A stretch of 64,000 nt of DNA. It comes from DATKUC01 sp964577375 (lineage in GTDB: Bacteria; Spirochaetota; Spirochaetia; DSM-27196; DATKUC01). Location of the stretch: contig CAZNYW010000008.1 of the NCBI GenBank assembly GCA_964577375.1, forward strand, positions 34,322 to 98,321, read 5' to 3'. Both the position numbers and the translations under genes were made by a program. Positions 33,538-41,239 of the stretch are shown one piece after another (the stretch's first letter is position 1; every line of letters starts with the position of its first letter). The notes beneath the pieces are model-generated. The model ran no database searches. It was given only the letters and a program-made list of their open reading frames with translations, and was not told where the DNA came from.

Positions 33538-35445
33538 ATGAAAGCATATAGACGTACTTTCCTCTCGGTTCTGTTGTGTGCAGCGGGCTTTACGCTCGTC
33601 TTTTCCCAGCAAACGAGCGGACCGCGCTATGCACTTGTGATCGGTAACAGCCGCTATCAGCATGTGACGCAACTCAGGAATCCCAGCAATGACGCGACCG
33701 ACATGGCAGCAACGCTCAAGGCACTCGGCTTCAGTGTAGATCTCATCGTGAACGCCGACCTGGCGGGAATGGTAAACGGAGTCGTTCGGCTCGGAAATCA
33801 GCTCGCTACTTCCAGAAACGCCGTCGGTTTCTTTTACTACGCCGGCCACGGCGTCCAATCCAGCGGTTCGAATTACCTCGTGCCCACCAATGCCGACATT
33901 CCGAGCCCGAACTTTCTCGGACAGATGGCGTTGGATATGCAATCCGTTCTGGCAACGCTTCAGAGCGCTGGCAACAAGCTCAACATCGTAGTCCTGGATG
34001 CCTGCCGCAATAATCCGTTTCCCTGGTCCCGATCCGGCATTCGAGGATTGACCGTAGTCGGGTCTCAGCCGCCGGGAAGCATCATTGTTTACGCCACGGG
34101 CGCCGGGGGCGTAGCGCAGGACGGAAACGGTCGAAACGGCGTATTCACCGGGGAACTACTCAAGCATCTGTCGACGCCGAATACTGATATATCTACAGTC
34201 TTCCGCGACACAGGGGCCGCAGTCCAGGCTGATACCGACGGGCGCCAGATCCCCGCGATCTATACGCAGTACTTCGGTACCTTCCAACTCGCAGTATCCA
34301 GGGAGCGACCAGCATCAATTGCGGAACAACCAACTGAGGTCAAGCCGAAACTGAGCATCACTCAAAGCTACGGCAGTCTATCCATTTCGACGTTGACTTC
34401 CGGAACGCTTTACCTCAATGGGATGGCTTTGGGAGCCATGCCGGCAGGTCATGGCAGGCTCGATTCCGTCGCTCCAGGTACACAAACGATCGAGCTGCAC
34501 TACGCAGACGGGCACGTGGAACGACGAATCGTCGCCGTGGCATCAGACGAGTCGACGGCGGTCACTTTCACCTATCAGCCACCCCCACCGCAAGCTCCGC
34601 CAACCGCGCATCAGTCAACCAGCGAACCGACGCCGCCAACGACGAAACATGTGTCGCCCGGGCCTCCGATTCCGGCACCGCACAAACTACCCCCTGTCCA
34701 GAAGGCCACATCTGTTGACAACAGACGCGGCATGGTGCTTGTTGAAGGCGGCTCGTTCACGATGGGATCGCCTCCTTCCGAGACCGGGAGGTATGACAGC
34801 GAAATCGCGCACACGGTCAATGTGTCGAGCTTTTATATCAGTAAACATGAAGTCACGCAGGGACTTTACCAGGACGTCATGCACTCCAATCCCTCACACT
34901 TCAGAGGTGATCCAGGTCGGCCTGTTGAGAACGTGAATTGGTACGATGCGATAAGTTTCTGCAACAAACTCTCAGAACGGGACGGACTGCAACCCGTCTA
35001 CACGATTGACGGCTCCGTCGTTACTGCCGACTGGATCGCAGATGGCTACCGGCTTCCGACAGAGGCGGAATGGGAGTACGCGGCAAGAGGCGGTGCAGAA
35101 GGCGCACTACAGTACCACGCGTATGCGGGTTCGAACGCGGCCGGCGACGTAGGATGGTATTCAAGGAACTCCGGGGAAACCACTCATGAGGTTGGTACAA
35201 AGAATCCCAACATGCTCGGACTATTTGATATGAGTGGAAACGTCTGGGAGTGGTGCTGGGATTGGTACGGCCCCTTTCTCACAAATGAGCAGACTGATCC
35301 AGACGGACCTGCAAGCGGAAGCGAACGGGTTGTCCGCGGCGGGGCCTGGAACACCGATGCCCGGGATGCTCGCTCCGCAAATCGGAATTACGACCCTCCG
35401 GATACCCGGATTCTCAGCCTTGGTTTTCGGGTAGTTCACCGATAG
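33538..35445 (+). CDS. Exported caspase-like peptidase with PEGA and formylglycine-generating-enzyme-like domains
   Basis: The 635-residue protein has a signal peptide (about 1-23), a caspase/peptidase C14 domain (about 29-235) with catalytic histidine 104 (Y-A-G-H-G-V) and cysteine 156 (V-L-D-A-C-R-N-N), a PEGA-like beta domain (about 260-330), a proline-rich linker (about 335-395) and a C-terminal FGE-sulfatase/C-lectin fold (about 398-635) with R-R-G-M-V-L-V-E-G-G-S-F-T-M-G and G-N-V-W-E-W. Both catalytic residues of the caspase are present. The ATG at 33538 fits the signal peptide; an earlier frame start does not. The DUF4384 gene follows two bases after the stop. The stretch has visibly lower GC than its neighbours, which suggests transfer. 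Confidence 0.85.
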   Translation: MKAYRRTFLSVLLCAAGFTLVFSQQTSGPRYALVIGNSRYQHVTQLRNPSNDATDMAATLKALGFSVDLIVNADLAGMVNGVVRLGNQLATSRNAVGFFYYAGHGVQSSGSNYLVPTNADIPSPNFLGQMALDMQSVLATLQSAGNKLNIVVLDACRNNPFPWSRSGIRGLTVVGSQPPGSIIVYATGAGGVAQDGNGRNGVFTGELLKHLSTPNTDISTVFRDTGAAVQADTDGRQIPAIYTQYFGTFQLAVSRERPASIAEQPTEVKPKLSITQSYGSLSISTLTSGTLYLNGMALGAMPAGHGRLDSVAPGTQTIELHYADGHVERRIVAVASDESTAVTFTYQPPPPQAPPTAHQSTSEPTPPTTKHVSPGPPIPAPHKLPPVQKATSVDNRRGMVLVEGGSFTMGSPPSETGRYDSEIAHTVNVSSFYISKHEVTQGLYQDVMHSNPSHFRGDPGRPVENVNWYDAISFCNKLSERDGLQPVYTIDGSVVTADWIADGYRLPTEAEWEYAARGGAEGALQYHAYAGSNAAGDVGWYSRNSGETTHEVGTKNPNMLGLFDMSGNVWEWCWDWYGPFLTNEQTDPDGPASGSERVVRGGAWNTDARDARSANRNYDPPDTRILSLGFRVVHR

Positions 35446-35447
35446 CG

Positions 35448-36515
35448 ATGAACGCCAGACAAGGACGGGAAAGGAGCGTCAATCCGGTGCGCAGTATGGA
35501 CCGGCCAATTCAGACTTCCGCAGCCTCCGATCGACGACGAAGCGGCAAAGTTGTGCTACTGGTACTGTTGCTTCTTCTTACTGGAATCGTCCCGACGATT
35601 GCACAGTCTAAGCCGGTACCGCTGATAGCCGAAAAGCTCGATTCGATCGCTGCTCACTATTTCAAGCCGGTTATCGTGGTGGCCTTCGGGACCTTCACCT
35701 ATGAGTATACCGGCCTCGGGAGTTCCTATTCGCGGTACATCGAAGATCTGCTGTCCCAGGCAGTGGCGTCATCCAGGAAAATCAAACTATTCGTACGCTC
35801 GGTCATCGAGAATATGGATCCTGACTTTCGCGAACTATACAGAGACTATTTCAAGACGACCGAAGTGGATGCTCTTCTATACGGCCGCTTCTTCAACGAA
35901 GGAAAAGATGTCCGGATTGATCTTCGTTTGACGAGTCTCACCACCGGACAGTTGATAGGAACCACGTCGATCGCGATACCAGAGAACGCGACTCCGCGCG
36001 ACGTTTCGCTCGTGCCGCCAGGCCTCGGTCGCGCCGCGGACATGCGATCCGGTCTGACGAATCTTGTCGGCAGCTCCAGCGGAGATCTCGTGGTCAAGGC
36101 GACGACTTCGCGCGGAGATGGAGCGACGTTTACGAGCGGTGAAAACCTGCTGCTCCATGTCTTCGTGAACAGGGACGCATACGTCAAGGTGTACCACATC
36201 GATGCAAACGGCAATGCGCAATTGATATTTCCGAACAGGTTTCAGGCAAACAATCTTATTCCCGGTGGTACATTCGCCCAAATCCCAGCGGACGGCGACC
36301 CATTCAAGTTCCAGCTTGGTCCACCTTTCGGAATTGAATTCGTAAAAGTCATCGCATCGACGACTCAATTCAAAGACATGGAACAACCCTTCTCCGATCT
36401 TGGGAAAGCGACGCGGTCACTCCTGACGAGGGGCCTTCAGAACACGGATCCATCGGATTCTAATGAAGCGGAGGCCCTGGTAAGCTATTCGATCGTCGCG
36501 CAGGAATCGAGATAG
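35448..36515 (+). CDS. DUF4384-type exported protein, partner of the caspase-like protein
   Basis: The 355-residue protein has a long charged N-terminus, a hydrophobic export segment (about 34-52, K-V-V-L-L-V-L-L-L-L-L) and a mature part whose C-terminal half (about 200-310) matches the DUF4384 pattern: F-T-S-G-E-N-L-L-L-H-V-F-V-N-R-D-A-Y-V-K-V-Y-style strands, then L-I-F-P-N and P-F-G-I-E-F-V-K-V-I-A. DUF4384 domains often occur with caspase-like and FGE-like genes. The stop of the caspase gene is two bases upstream, so they are one operon. Function is unknown. Confidence 0.7.
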   Translation: MNARQGRERSVNPVRSMDRPIQTSAASDRRRSGKVVLLVLLLLLTGIVPTIAQSKPVPLIAEKLDSIAAHYFKPVIVVAFGTFTYEYTGLGSSYSRYIEDLLSQAVASSRKIKLFVRSVIENMDPDFRELYRDYFKTTEVDALLYGRFFNEGKDVRIDLRLTSLTTGQLIGTTSIAIPENATPRDVSLVPPGLGRAADMRSGLTNLVGSSSGDLVVKATTSRGDGATFTSGENLLLHVFVNRDAYVKVYHIDANGNAQLIFPNRFQANNLIPGGTFAQIPADGDPFKFQLGPPFGIEFVKVIASTTQFKDMEQPFSDLGKATRSLLTRGLQNTDPSDSNEAEALVSYSIVAQESR

Positions 36516-36577
36516 GCGTGACCGCCGGTAGCTGAATTGTGGGCCGGCCACCAGGCGCTCACCCGAGAATCGATTTT

Positions 36578-36600
36578 GCCGGCTTCTTTCCGGTTTTTTT
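36578..36600 (+). terminator. Weak rho-independent terminator after the caspase/DUF4384 operon
   Basis: GCCGG (36578-36582) can pair with CCGGT (36590-36594) around a CTTCTTT loop, followed by a run of T residues to 36600. The stem is only four to five pairs. Confidence 0.45.
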
Positions 36601-36602
36601 AT

Positions 36603-36631
36603 TTGACACTCCATTCGGGCGGGCTTAGAAT
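36603..36631 (+). promoter_or_regulatory. Near-consensus promoter in a gene-free stretch
   Basis: TTGACA (36603-36608), a 17-base spacer, and TAGAAT (36626-36631) form one of the best promoters in the window. The next convincing coding start is at 37171, more than 500 bases away. Confidence 0.6.
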
Positions 36632-37116
36632 GAAACTCAGCTTTTGTTGATCGGCTGCCTCGCGATACGGTATGTTGATCGACAGGCTATCCGATGTCGG
36701 GTGGTCGACTGGGGCCGGAAGGTGCTGTCATTGCAAGCGCTCTGCATCTGCCCACAACCAGGAGCGGAAAACGGAAGGCCTGTGCGACGCGCAGGTCAAG
36801 CGGTTTCCCTCACGCAACCTCGATTCGGTGGACAAAGTACCGCGACAATCTCACACAACGTTCGATTCGATGCCCTCCACACTCAGCTGACCGGCTACCG
36901 GAAGTAGCAGTCTGGCGTCCTGCCACACCGCTATTCGCGTAGTGGCGGAAGCCAATCAGGCCTCTGCAATTGCCCGACAGAGACGCGTCCCCGGGCCGGG
37001 TAGACCCCCGCTTGTGGAAGAAGACCGTCAACAGCCCCACTCCCCGCCCTGCAGCGGTTCACGCTACCATCATTCCACACGGACAGCAAGCGGAAAGGCT
37101 CCTTCCCCGTCCGCCG
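36632..37116. other. Gene-free region downstream of a strong promoter
   Basis: No reading frame here looks like a protein; the short ones lack family-like composition and ribosome sites. It is either a long leader of the lipoprotein gene or encodes a non-coding RNA. Confidence 0.4.
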
Positions 37117-37571
37117 CGCGATCACTCACCTGTGAAGGCTGACATTGTCAGCCGGGAAAAGGAGATGCGTATGTGTGGAAACAGGGGTTTTTCGTTTGCC
37201 GCCCTCGCGGCGGCAGTCCTGCTGGTGCTGGGCTGCTCTTCGCCCATACCTAATGGAGGCGGCTCGACTCCAGGCGGCCAGCGCTACATCAAGCTCACCA
37301 TCAGCGTGCCTAACACCTCGAGATCCATCACCGTCACCGAGTACCAGGTGACCGGCATGCACCTCGAGGTACTCGACCCTCACGATGTTTCGCTGCAGAC
37401 AATCGACTGGGATGCAAGCGAGGGCGGCAGCAGCTACATGATTCCGGTCAGCGAGTCCGGTGAGCACACGCTCAACGTCACGCAGTTCGGCGACAACGAG
37501 GGGGAACCGGTCGAGGTCAGCGAATCGGCGAGCTTCGACATCGAAGCTATGAAGATCACCGTGATCGAGAT
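37117..37571 (+). repeat. Perfect direct duplication, copy 1 (455 bp)
   Basis: From 37117 to 37571 the sequence is identical, base for base on inspection, to 38356-38810. It spans the leader, a GGCTGACA-T-TGTCAGCC palindrome (37137-37153), the ribosome site and the first 133 codons of the lipoprotein gene. The two genes diverge right after the end. Confidence 0.85.
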
Positions 37572-38280
37572 TGTGCCGGGAATGGTCGCGCAGATTCTCG
37601 TCGGAGGCGAGGTGGTTGATCCGCTCGCGTGGATTTATGGGTCGTGGATTCAAACTGAGGTGGCAGCGCCGTTCACGGACGTCCTGACAGTCAACCCGGA
37701 CGGCACCTACACGTCATCGGCGAACTACGACGAATCGGGCGCCGGCGAAGGCTGGCTGGGCGCGGGTACCTGGAGCTATGATCCTCCGTACTTCGTCGCG
37801 CAGACTCCCGACGGACCCGTCCAGGTCGAGGTGACGAAGATCAACAACGACCACTTCACGGTTCAAGTTCCCTCGCCTGAAGGCGTGGCGGACTTGTACC
37901 GCAAGGGTACCCAACCGGGCGGATGGATCTTCGACCTTACGCCGATCGAGCTCCCGCTCACTACTGAAAACACGTGGACCGAAGGTTATGGGGAAGTACA
38001 GGAACTGGTGCTCTACGCCTTTCAAGCGCCTGCGAGCGGGGACTACTGGGTCTCCTGGAAGGAGTGGGGCGACCCGTTCGAACCCTCCTACAGTGCCAAT
38101 ATCCTTGTGTCGGCCTATCAGGAGGACGAGGCGACCGGTTTCTTTGTCGAGCAGGATGGGGGCTATTCCGCTCCGCGGCTGATATCGCTCAACGAAGGAG
38201 AGCGCGTCTACATCATCGTCGAAGTGATGTACGTACCGGGCACCTTCGGAATCCGCGTGCAGAACATACCCGCAATCTAG
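37171..38280 (+). CDS. Lipoprotein of unknown function, tandem copy 1
   Basis: The 369-residue protein has a lipoprotein signal ending V-L-G-C (cysteine about 22), a beta-rich N-terminal domain (I-K-L-T-I-S-V-P-N, then V-T-E-Y-Q-V-T-G-M), a middle segment with W-S-Y-D-P-P-Y and Y-R-K-G-T, and a C-terminal PPC-like beta domain (L-Y-A-F-Q-A-P-A-S-G-D-Y-W-V-S-W). AAAGGAG lies six bases before the ATG at 37171, which makes it a better start than the ATG at 37165 or longer frames. It is probably surface or periplasm exposed. Its first 133 codons are identical at DNA level to copy 2; the rest is only similar. Confidence 0.75.
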   Translation: MCGNRGFSFAALAAAVLLVLGCSSPIPNGGGSTPGGQRYIKLTISVPNTSRSITVTEYQVTGMHLEVLDPHDVSLQTIDWDASEGGSSYMIPVSESGEHTLNVTQFGDNEGEPVEVSESASFDIEAMKITVIEIVPGMVAQILVGGEVVDPLAWIYGSWIQTEVAAPFTDVLTVNPDGTYTSSANYDESGAGEGWLGAGTWSYDPPYFVAQTPDGPVQVEVTKINNDHFTVQVPSPEGVADLYRKGTQPGGWIFDLTPIELPLTTENTWTEGYGEVQELVLYAFQAPASGDYWVSWKEWGDPFEPSYSANILVSAYQEDEATGFFVEQDGGYSAPRLISLNEGERVYIIVEVMYVPGTFGIRVQNIPAI

Positions 38281-38355
38281 GATTCCAGCCGGAAAGTGGT
38301 TCCCGGTCTGGTGGAGGCGGCTCTCATCCGGCGCTCGGTGGGAGCCCCGGCAGAC

Positions 38356-38810
38356 CGCGATCACTCACCTGTGAAGGCTGACATTGTCAGCCGGGAAAAG
38401 GAGATGCGTATGTGTGGAAACAGGGGTTTTTCGTTTGCCGCCCTCGCGGCGGCAGTCCTGCTGGTGCTGGGCTGCTCTTCGCCCATACCTAATGGAGGCG
38501 GCTCGACTCCAGGCGGCCAGCGCTACATCAAGCTCACCATCAGCGTGCCTAACACCTCGAGATCCATCACCGTCACCGAGTACCAGGTGACCGGCATGCA
38601 CCTCGAGGTACTCGACCCTCACGATGTTTCGCTGCAGACAATCGACTGGGATGCAAGCGAGGGCGGCAGCAGCTACATGATTCCGGTCAGCGAGTCCGGT
38701 GAGCACACGCTCAACGTCACGCAGTTCGGCGACAACGAGGGGGAACCGGTCGAGGTCAGCGAATCGGCGAGCTTCGACATCGAAGCTATGAAGATCACCG
38801 TGATCGAGAT
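38356..38810 (+). repeat. Perfect direct duplication, copy 2 (455 bp)
   Basis: Identical to 37117-37571 at an offset of 1239 bases, including the palindrome (38376-38392) and the ribosome site. Confidence 0.85.
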
Positions 38811-39495
38811 AGTGCCGGGAATGATCGCACAGATCGTAGTCGCAGGCGAGGTGGTCGATCCGCTTGCATGGCTGTATGGCGATTGGGTCGGCGAAGAGGA
38901 GCCAACGCCAACCACAGACGTCTTGACTGTCAACGCGGACGGAACTTACTCGATGTCGGCGAATTACGACGGTTCGGGCGACGGTTTCATGGGCTCGGGT
39001 ACCTGGAGCTACGATCCCCCATACTGGACGCTACACACGCCGATGGGCGACATCGAAGCTGAGATAACAAAGATCAGCAACGATGACTTCCTCGTGGGCG
39101 TCGTCGGGGGAGACGACCAGGAGATGTACCGCAAAGGCACTGAGCCCGGCGGATGGATATTCGACCGGACGCCGATCGAGCTCCTTCTCACCACCGGAGA
39201 CGTGTGGACCGAACAAAGTGCGGAGGACGGAGAGTGCCTGTTTTACCTCTTTCAGGCTCCGGCAGCGGGTGATTACTGGTTCTCATGGGAGGAGGTGTAC
39301 GACCCGTCGGATCCTTTCGGAGACGCCTTCATCCTCGTATCCGCCTATCACGACGACGGGGCAACCGCCTTCTTCGGCGCCGATGGGGACGACGACCCCT
39401 CTCCCCAGATGATCTCGCTCGTCGAAGGAGAGAACGTTTACGTCCTTGTCCACGCCTACGGTGACTTGACCTTCAGGATCCACGTACAGCAGTAG
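38410..39495 (+). CDS. Lipoprotein of unknown function, tandem copy 2
   Basis: The 361-residue protein has the same layout as copy 1: lipoprotein signal, beta-rich N-terminal domain, W-S-Y-D-P-P-Y and Y-R-K-G-T segment, and a PPC-like C-terminal domain (L-F-Q-A-P-A-A-G-D-Y-W-F-S-W). The N-terminal 133 residues equal copy 1 exactly, while the C-terminal half has diverged strongly, as in proteins that vary their exposed part. It carries its own copy of the leader palindrome and AAAGGAG site, so it can be expressed alone. 39496-39517 holds nothing. Confidence 0.75.
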   Translation: MCGNRGFSFAALAAAVLLVLGCSSPIPNGGGSTPGGQRYIKLTISVPNTSRSITVTEYQVTGMHLEVLDPHDVSLQTIDWDASEGGSSYMIPVSESGEHTLNVTQFGDNEGEPVEVSESASFDIEAMKITVIEIVPGMIAQIVVAGEVVDPLAWLYGDWVGEEEPTPTTDVLTVNADGTYSMSANYDGSGDGFMGSGTWSYDPPYWTLHTPMGDIEAEITKISNDDFLVGVVGGDDQEMYRKGTEPGGWIFDRTPIELLLTTGDVWTEQSAEDGECLFYLFQAPAAGDYWFSWEEVYDPSDPFGDAFILVSAYHDDGATAFFGADGDDDPSPQMISLVEGENVYVLVHAYGDLTFRIHVQQ

Positions 39496-39517
39496 CGCCT
39501 GGAGTCGAAGTCACGGA

Positions 39518-39830
39518 CTACTTCTGCCGGGCGAAAACGGTCCTGAACTGCCACGGCACCGGATGACGGACATGTCGGCCGCGCGGCGACTGGAAACAGC
39601 CGCCCGCCGCGGCTATGCCGACGAGCTTCCGGCCGGCAAGCTCGGGGAAGTATTCGAACACCGATTCGTCTCTGACAAAGCGGCGGAACGCTCCGGCCGA
39701 AGGATCCGACTTCGTCTCGTTCAGAAAAAGAGTATCCGCGTTGTAGGCGATGAGGTCGAACTCCCTGCGCCGGTCCGGGTGCTGCTGGCGGCGAACTTTT
39801 CGGCCGCGGCGGCGATTTGACGCGGTCGAA
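39518..39830 (-). pseudogene. Remnant of a PD-(D/E)XK nuclease-like gene (relative of 52238-52999)
   Basis: The minus strand encodes R-E-F-D-L-I-A-Y-N-A-D, L-N-E-T-K-S-D-P-S-A and F-E-Y-F-P-E-L-A-G-R-K-L-V, matching the intact protein at 52238-52999 closely. The coiled-coil N-terminus is missing, and the last 35 residues do not match, so the gene is truncated at the start and altered at the end. The D...E-x-K motif is still present. Confidence 0.7.
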
Positions 39831-39921
39831 TCCCGGAGCGGACCGAGTGGTACGGATAATGGTATCATAGGGACCTCCGTCACAGTCCGCAAATGCAGCG
39901 TACATTCCAAGGAGGTTGATG

Positions 39922-40329
39922 ATGAAGCGCTGGATGGTCATCACCATTGGCTCGGTCGCCGTGCTGGCGGTCGGATTTTTACTCGTGCTCTTCTACATTC
40001 GATCGACAAGCAACTGGGCAAAGAATCTGACGTGGCCCGAACCGAATCTGGCCACGGTTGCCGATGGTGTGTACGAGGGCACAGCGACAGTCTCCATGCC
40101 ACCGGGCACTGCGTCCGCCAACCACTCGGTGACTGTCCGTGTCACAGTGTCCGGCCATCGGTATGCTGCAATCGAGGTGATCGCACCGCAGCAGGTAAGA
40201 GGTCCAATGACCGACTACGCGCAGACAGTGGTCTCAGGGCAGTCCCTGCATCCCGATGCGATCTCCGGCGGCACGGTTACCAAGTCGCTTGTCCTGATGG
40301 CGGCCGCCAATGCCGTCGGCGCGAGGTAG
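39922..40329 (+). CDS. Membrane-anchored FMN_bind-domain protein
   Basis: The 135-residue protein has one N-terminal membrane helix (about 5-25) and an FMN_bind-like domain: D-G-V-Y-E-G-T-A-T-V, V-T-V-R-V-T-V-S-G-H-R-Y-A-A-I-E-V-I and S-G-G-T-V-T-K-S-L (about 116-124), the place where related proteins bind FMN covalently through threonine. GGAGG lies six bases before the ATG at 39922. It probably takes part in membrane-associated electron transfer. No Rnf/Nqr genes are nearby. Confidence 0.65.
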   Translation: MKRWMVITIGSVAVLAVGFLLVLFYIRSTSNWAKNLTWPEPNLATVADGVYEGTATVSMPPGTASANHSVTVRVTVSGHRYAAIEVIAPQQVRGPMTDYAQTVVSGQSLHPDAISGGTVTKSLVLMAAANAVGAR

Positions 40330-40340
40330 TGAGAAGATGA

Positions 40341-40458
40341 TCGAACTACGGATGTGCGCCGATAGCGCGGATGGGTTTGGGGAGGAGGAAGGATGCCGAC
40401 CTTCAAGCGGCGCCCGCCATCATTTCACATTCGCATCATCTTCCCGATCCGTAGTTGA
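40341..40458. repeat. Complete ACTACGGATG palindromic repeat (R6)
   Basis: Left arm TCGAACTACGGATGTGCGCC...GCGCGGATGGG, a centre of about 45 bases, and right arm CATTCGCATCATCTTCCCGA then TCCGTAGTTGAC. The outer CTACGGAT / ATCCGTAG segments pair. It lies between the FMN_bind gene and a nuclease remnant. Confidence 0.75.
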
Positions 40459-40479
40459 CCATTCCTCCCAGGCGGGTTC

Positions 40480-40791
40480 TTCCGGTTCAGGCGGCGGCTA
40501 TGCGGACGAGCTTCCGGCCCTGGAGCTCCGGGAAATACTCGAACACCGATTCGTCTCTGACGAAGCGGCGGAACGCTCCGGCCGAAGGATCCGACTTCGT
40601 CTCGTTCAGAAAAGAATATCCGCGTTGTAGGCGATGAGGTCTAACTCCGTGCGCCGGTCCGGGTGCTGCTGGCGGCGAACTTTCGGCCGCGGCAGTGTCC
40701 GCTCGATGTCGGTGACGCCGAAACAGCGCTGGTTCTGGCCTTCGAGTTTGTACTCCCGCGTCTCAACCCGTTCACCGGTTCCCATCGCCAT
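40480..40791 (-). pseudogene. Second remnant of the PD-(D/E)XK nuclease-like gene, internally deleted and frameshifted
   Basis: It starts with M-A-M-G-T-G-E-R-V like the intact gene at 52999, but about 120 residues of coiled coil are deleted before G-V-T-D-I-E-R-T-L-P-R-P-K. A one-base loss near 40609, compared with the copy at 39518-39830, shifts the frame just before the N-E-T-K-S-D motif, and the end stops after G-R-K-L-V-R-I-A-A. It sits between two complete repeats (R6 and R7). Confidence 0.75.
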
Positions 40792-40959
40792 TTCTTCCTG
40801 CCTCCAAAGTGCTACTTCTACACCGTGAACGTCACCTCGACCTTTCCGACTGTCAAGGCAGACATCACGATCGTGCTGCTCGAGCCGATGGGCAAACTGA
40901 TGGTTCGCCAGAGCAAACGGGCTCAGGGCACCGCGGAGTAGACTTTACCGCAGTAATAG

Positions 40960-41155
40960 TTGAACCACGGATGTGCGCAGATTGCGCGGATGTTCGGCGG
41001 AACGACCCGGGTGGTGTCCGGACGGTGACCGCCGAGCGCCGGCGGTGCAACTGGGCAGCACGGTTTCGGATACCCGGGGCTCGGAACAGAAGCGCGTTCT
41101 CTGCCCCCAACCCTCATTCTTCCCATCCGCGCCATCTTCCGCATCCGTAGTTGAT
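40960..41155. repeat. Complete ACTACGGATG palindromic repeat (R7)
   Basis: Left arm TTGAACCACGGATGTGCGCA then GATTGCGCGGATG; right arm CATCCGCGCCATCTTCCGCA then TCCGTAGTTGAT. The centre is longer here (about 125 bases). Confidence 0.75.
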
Positions 41156-41178
41156 CTCCTCCCGACCGGCGCTATGGT

Positions 41179-41207
41179 TTGATTCAGACGGTTCAAAATA
41201 GTAGCAT
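41179..41207 (+). promoter_or_regulatory. Promoter for the MFS gene at 41240
   Basis: TTGATT (41179-41184), 17 bases, TAGCAT (41202-41207). A GAAGGGGG ribosome site follows before the start codon. Confidence 0.5.
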
Positions 41208-41239
41208 GGGGCCACGGACCGCACCACGAAGGGGGAATG

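Noticed and set aside
36644..36942. Short overlapping plus-strand frames after the 36603 promoter
   Set aside because: No ribosome site, cysteine/arginine-rich composition and three overlapping frames of equal merit point to non-coding sequence.
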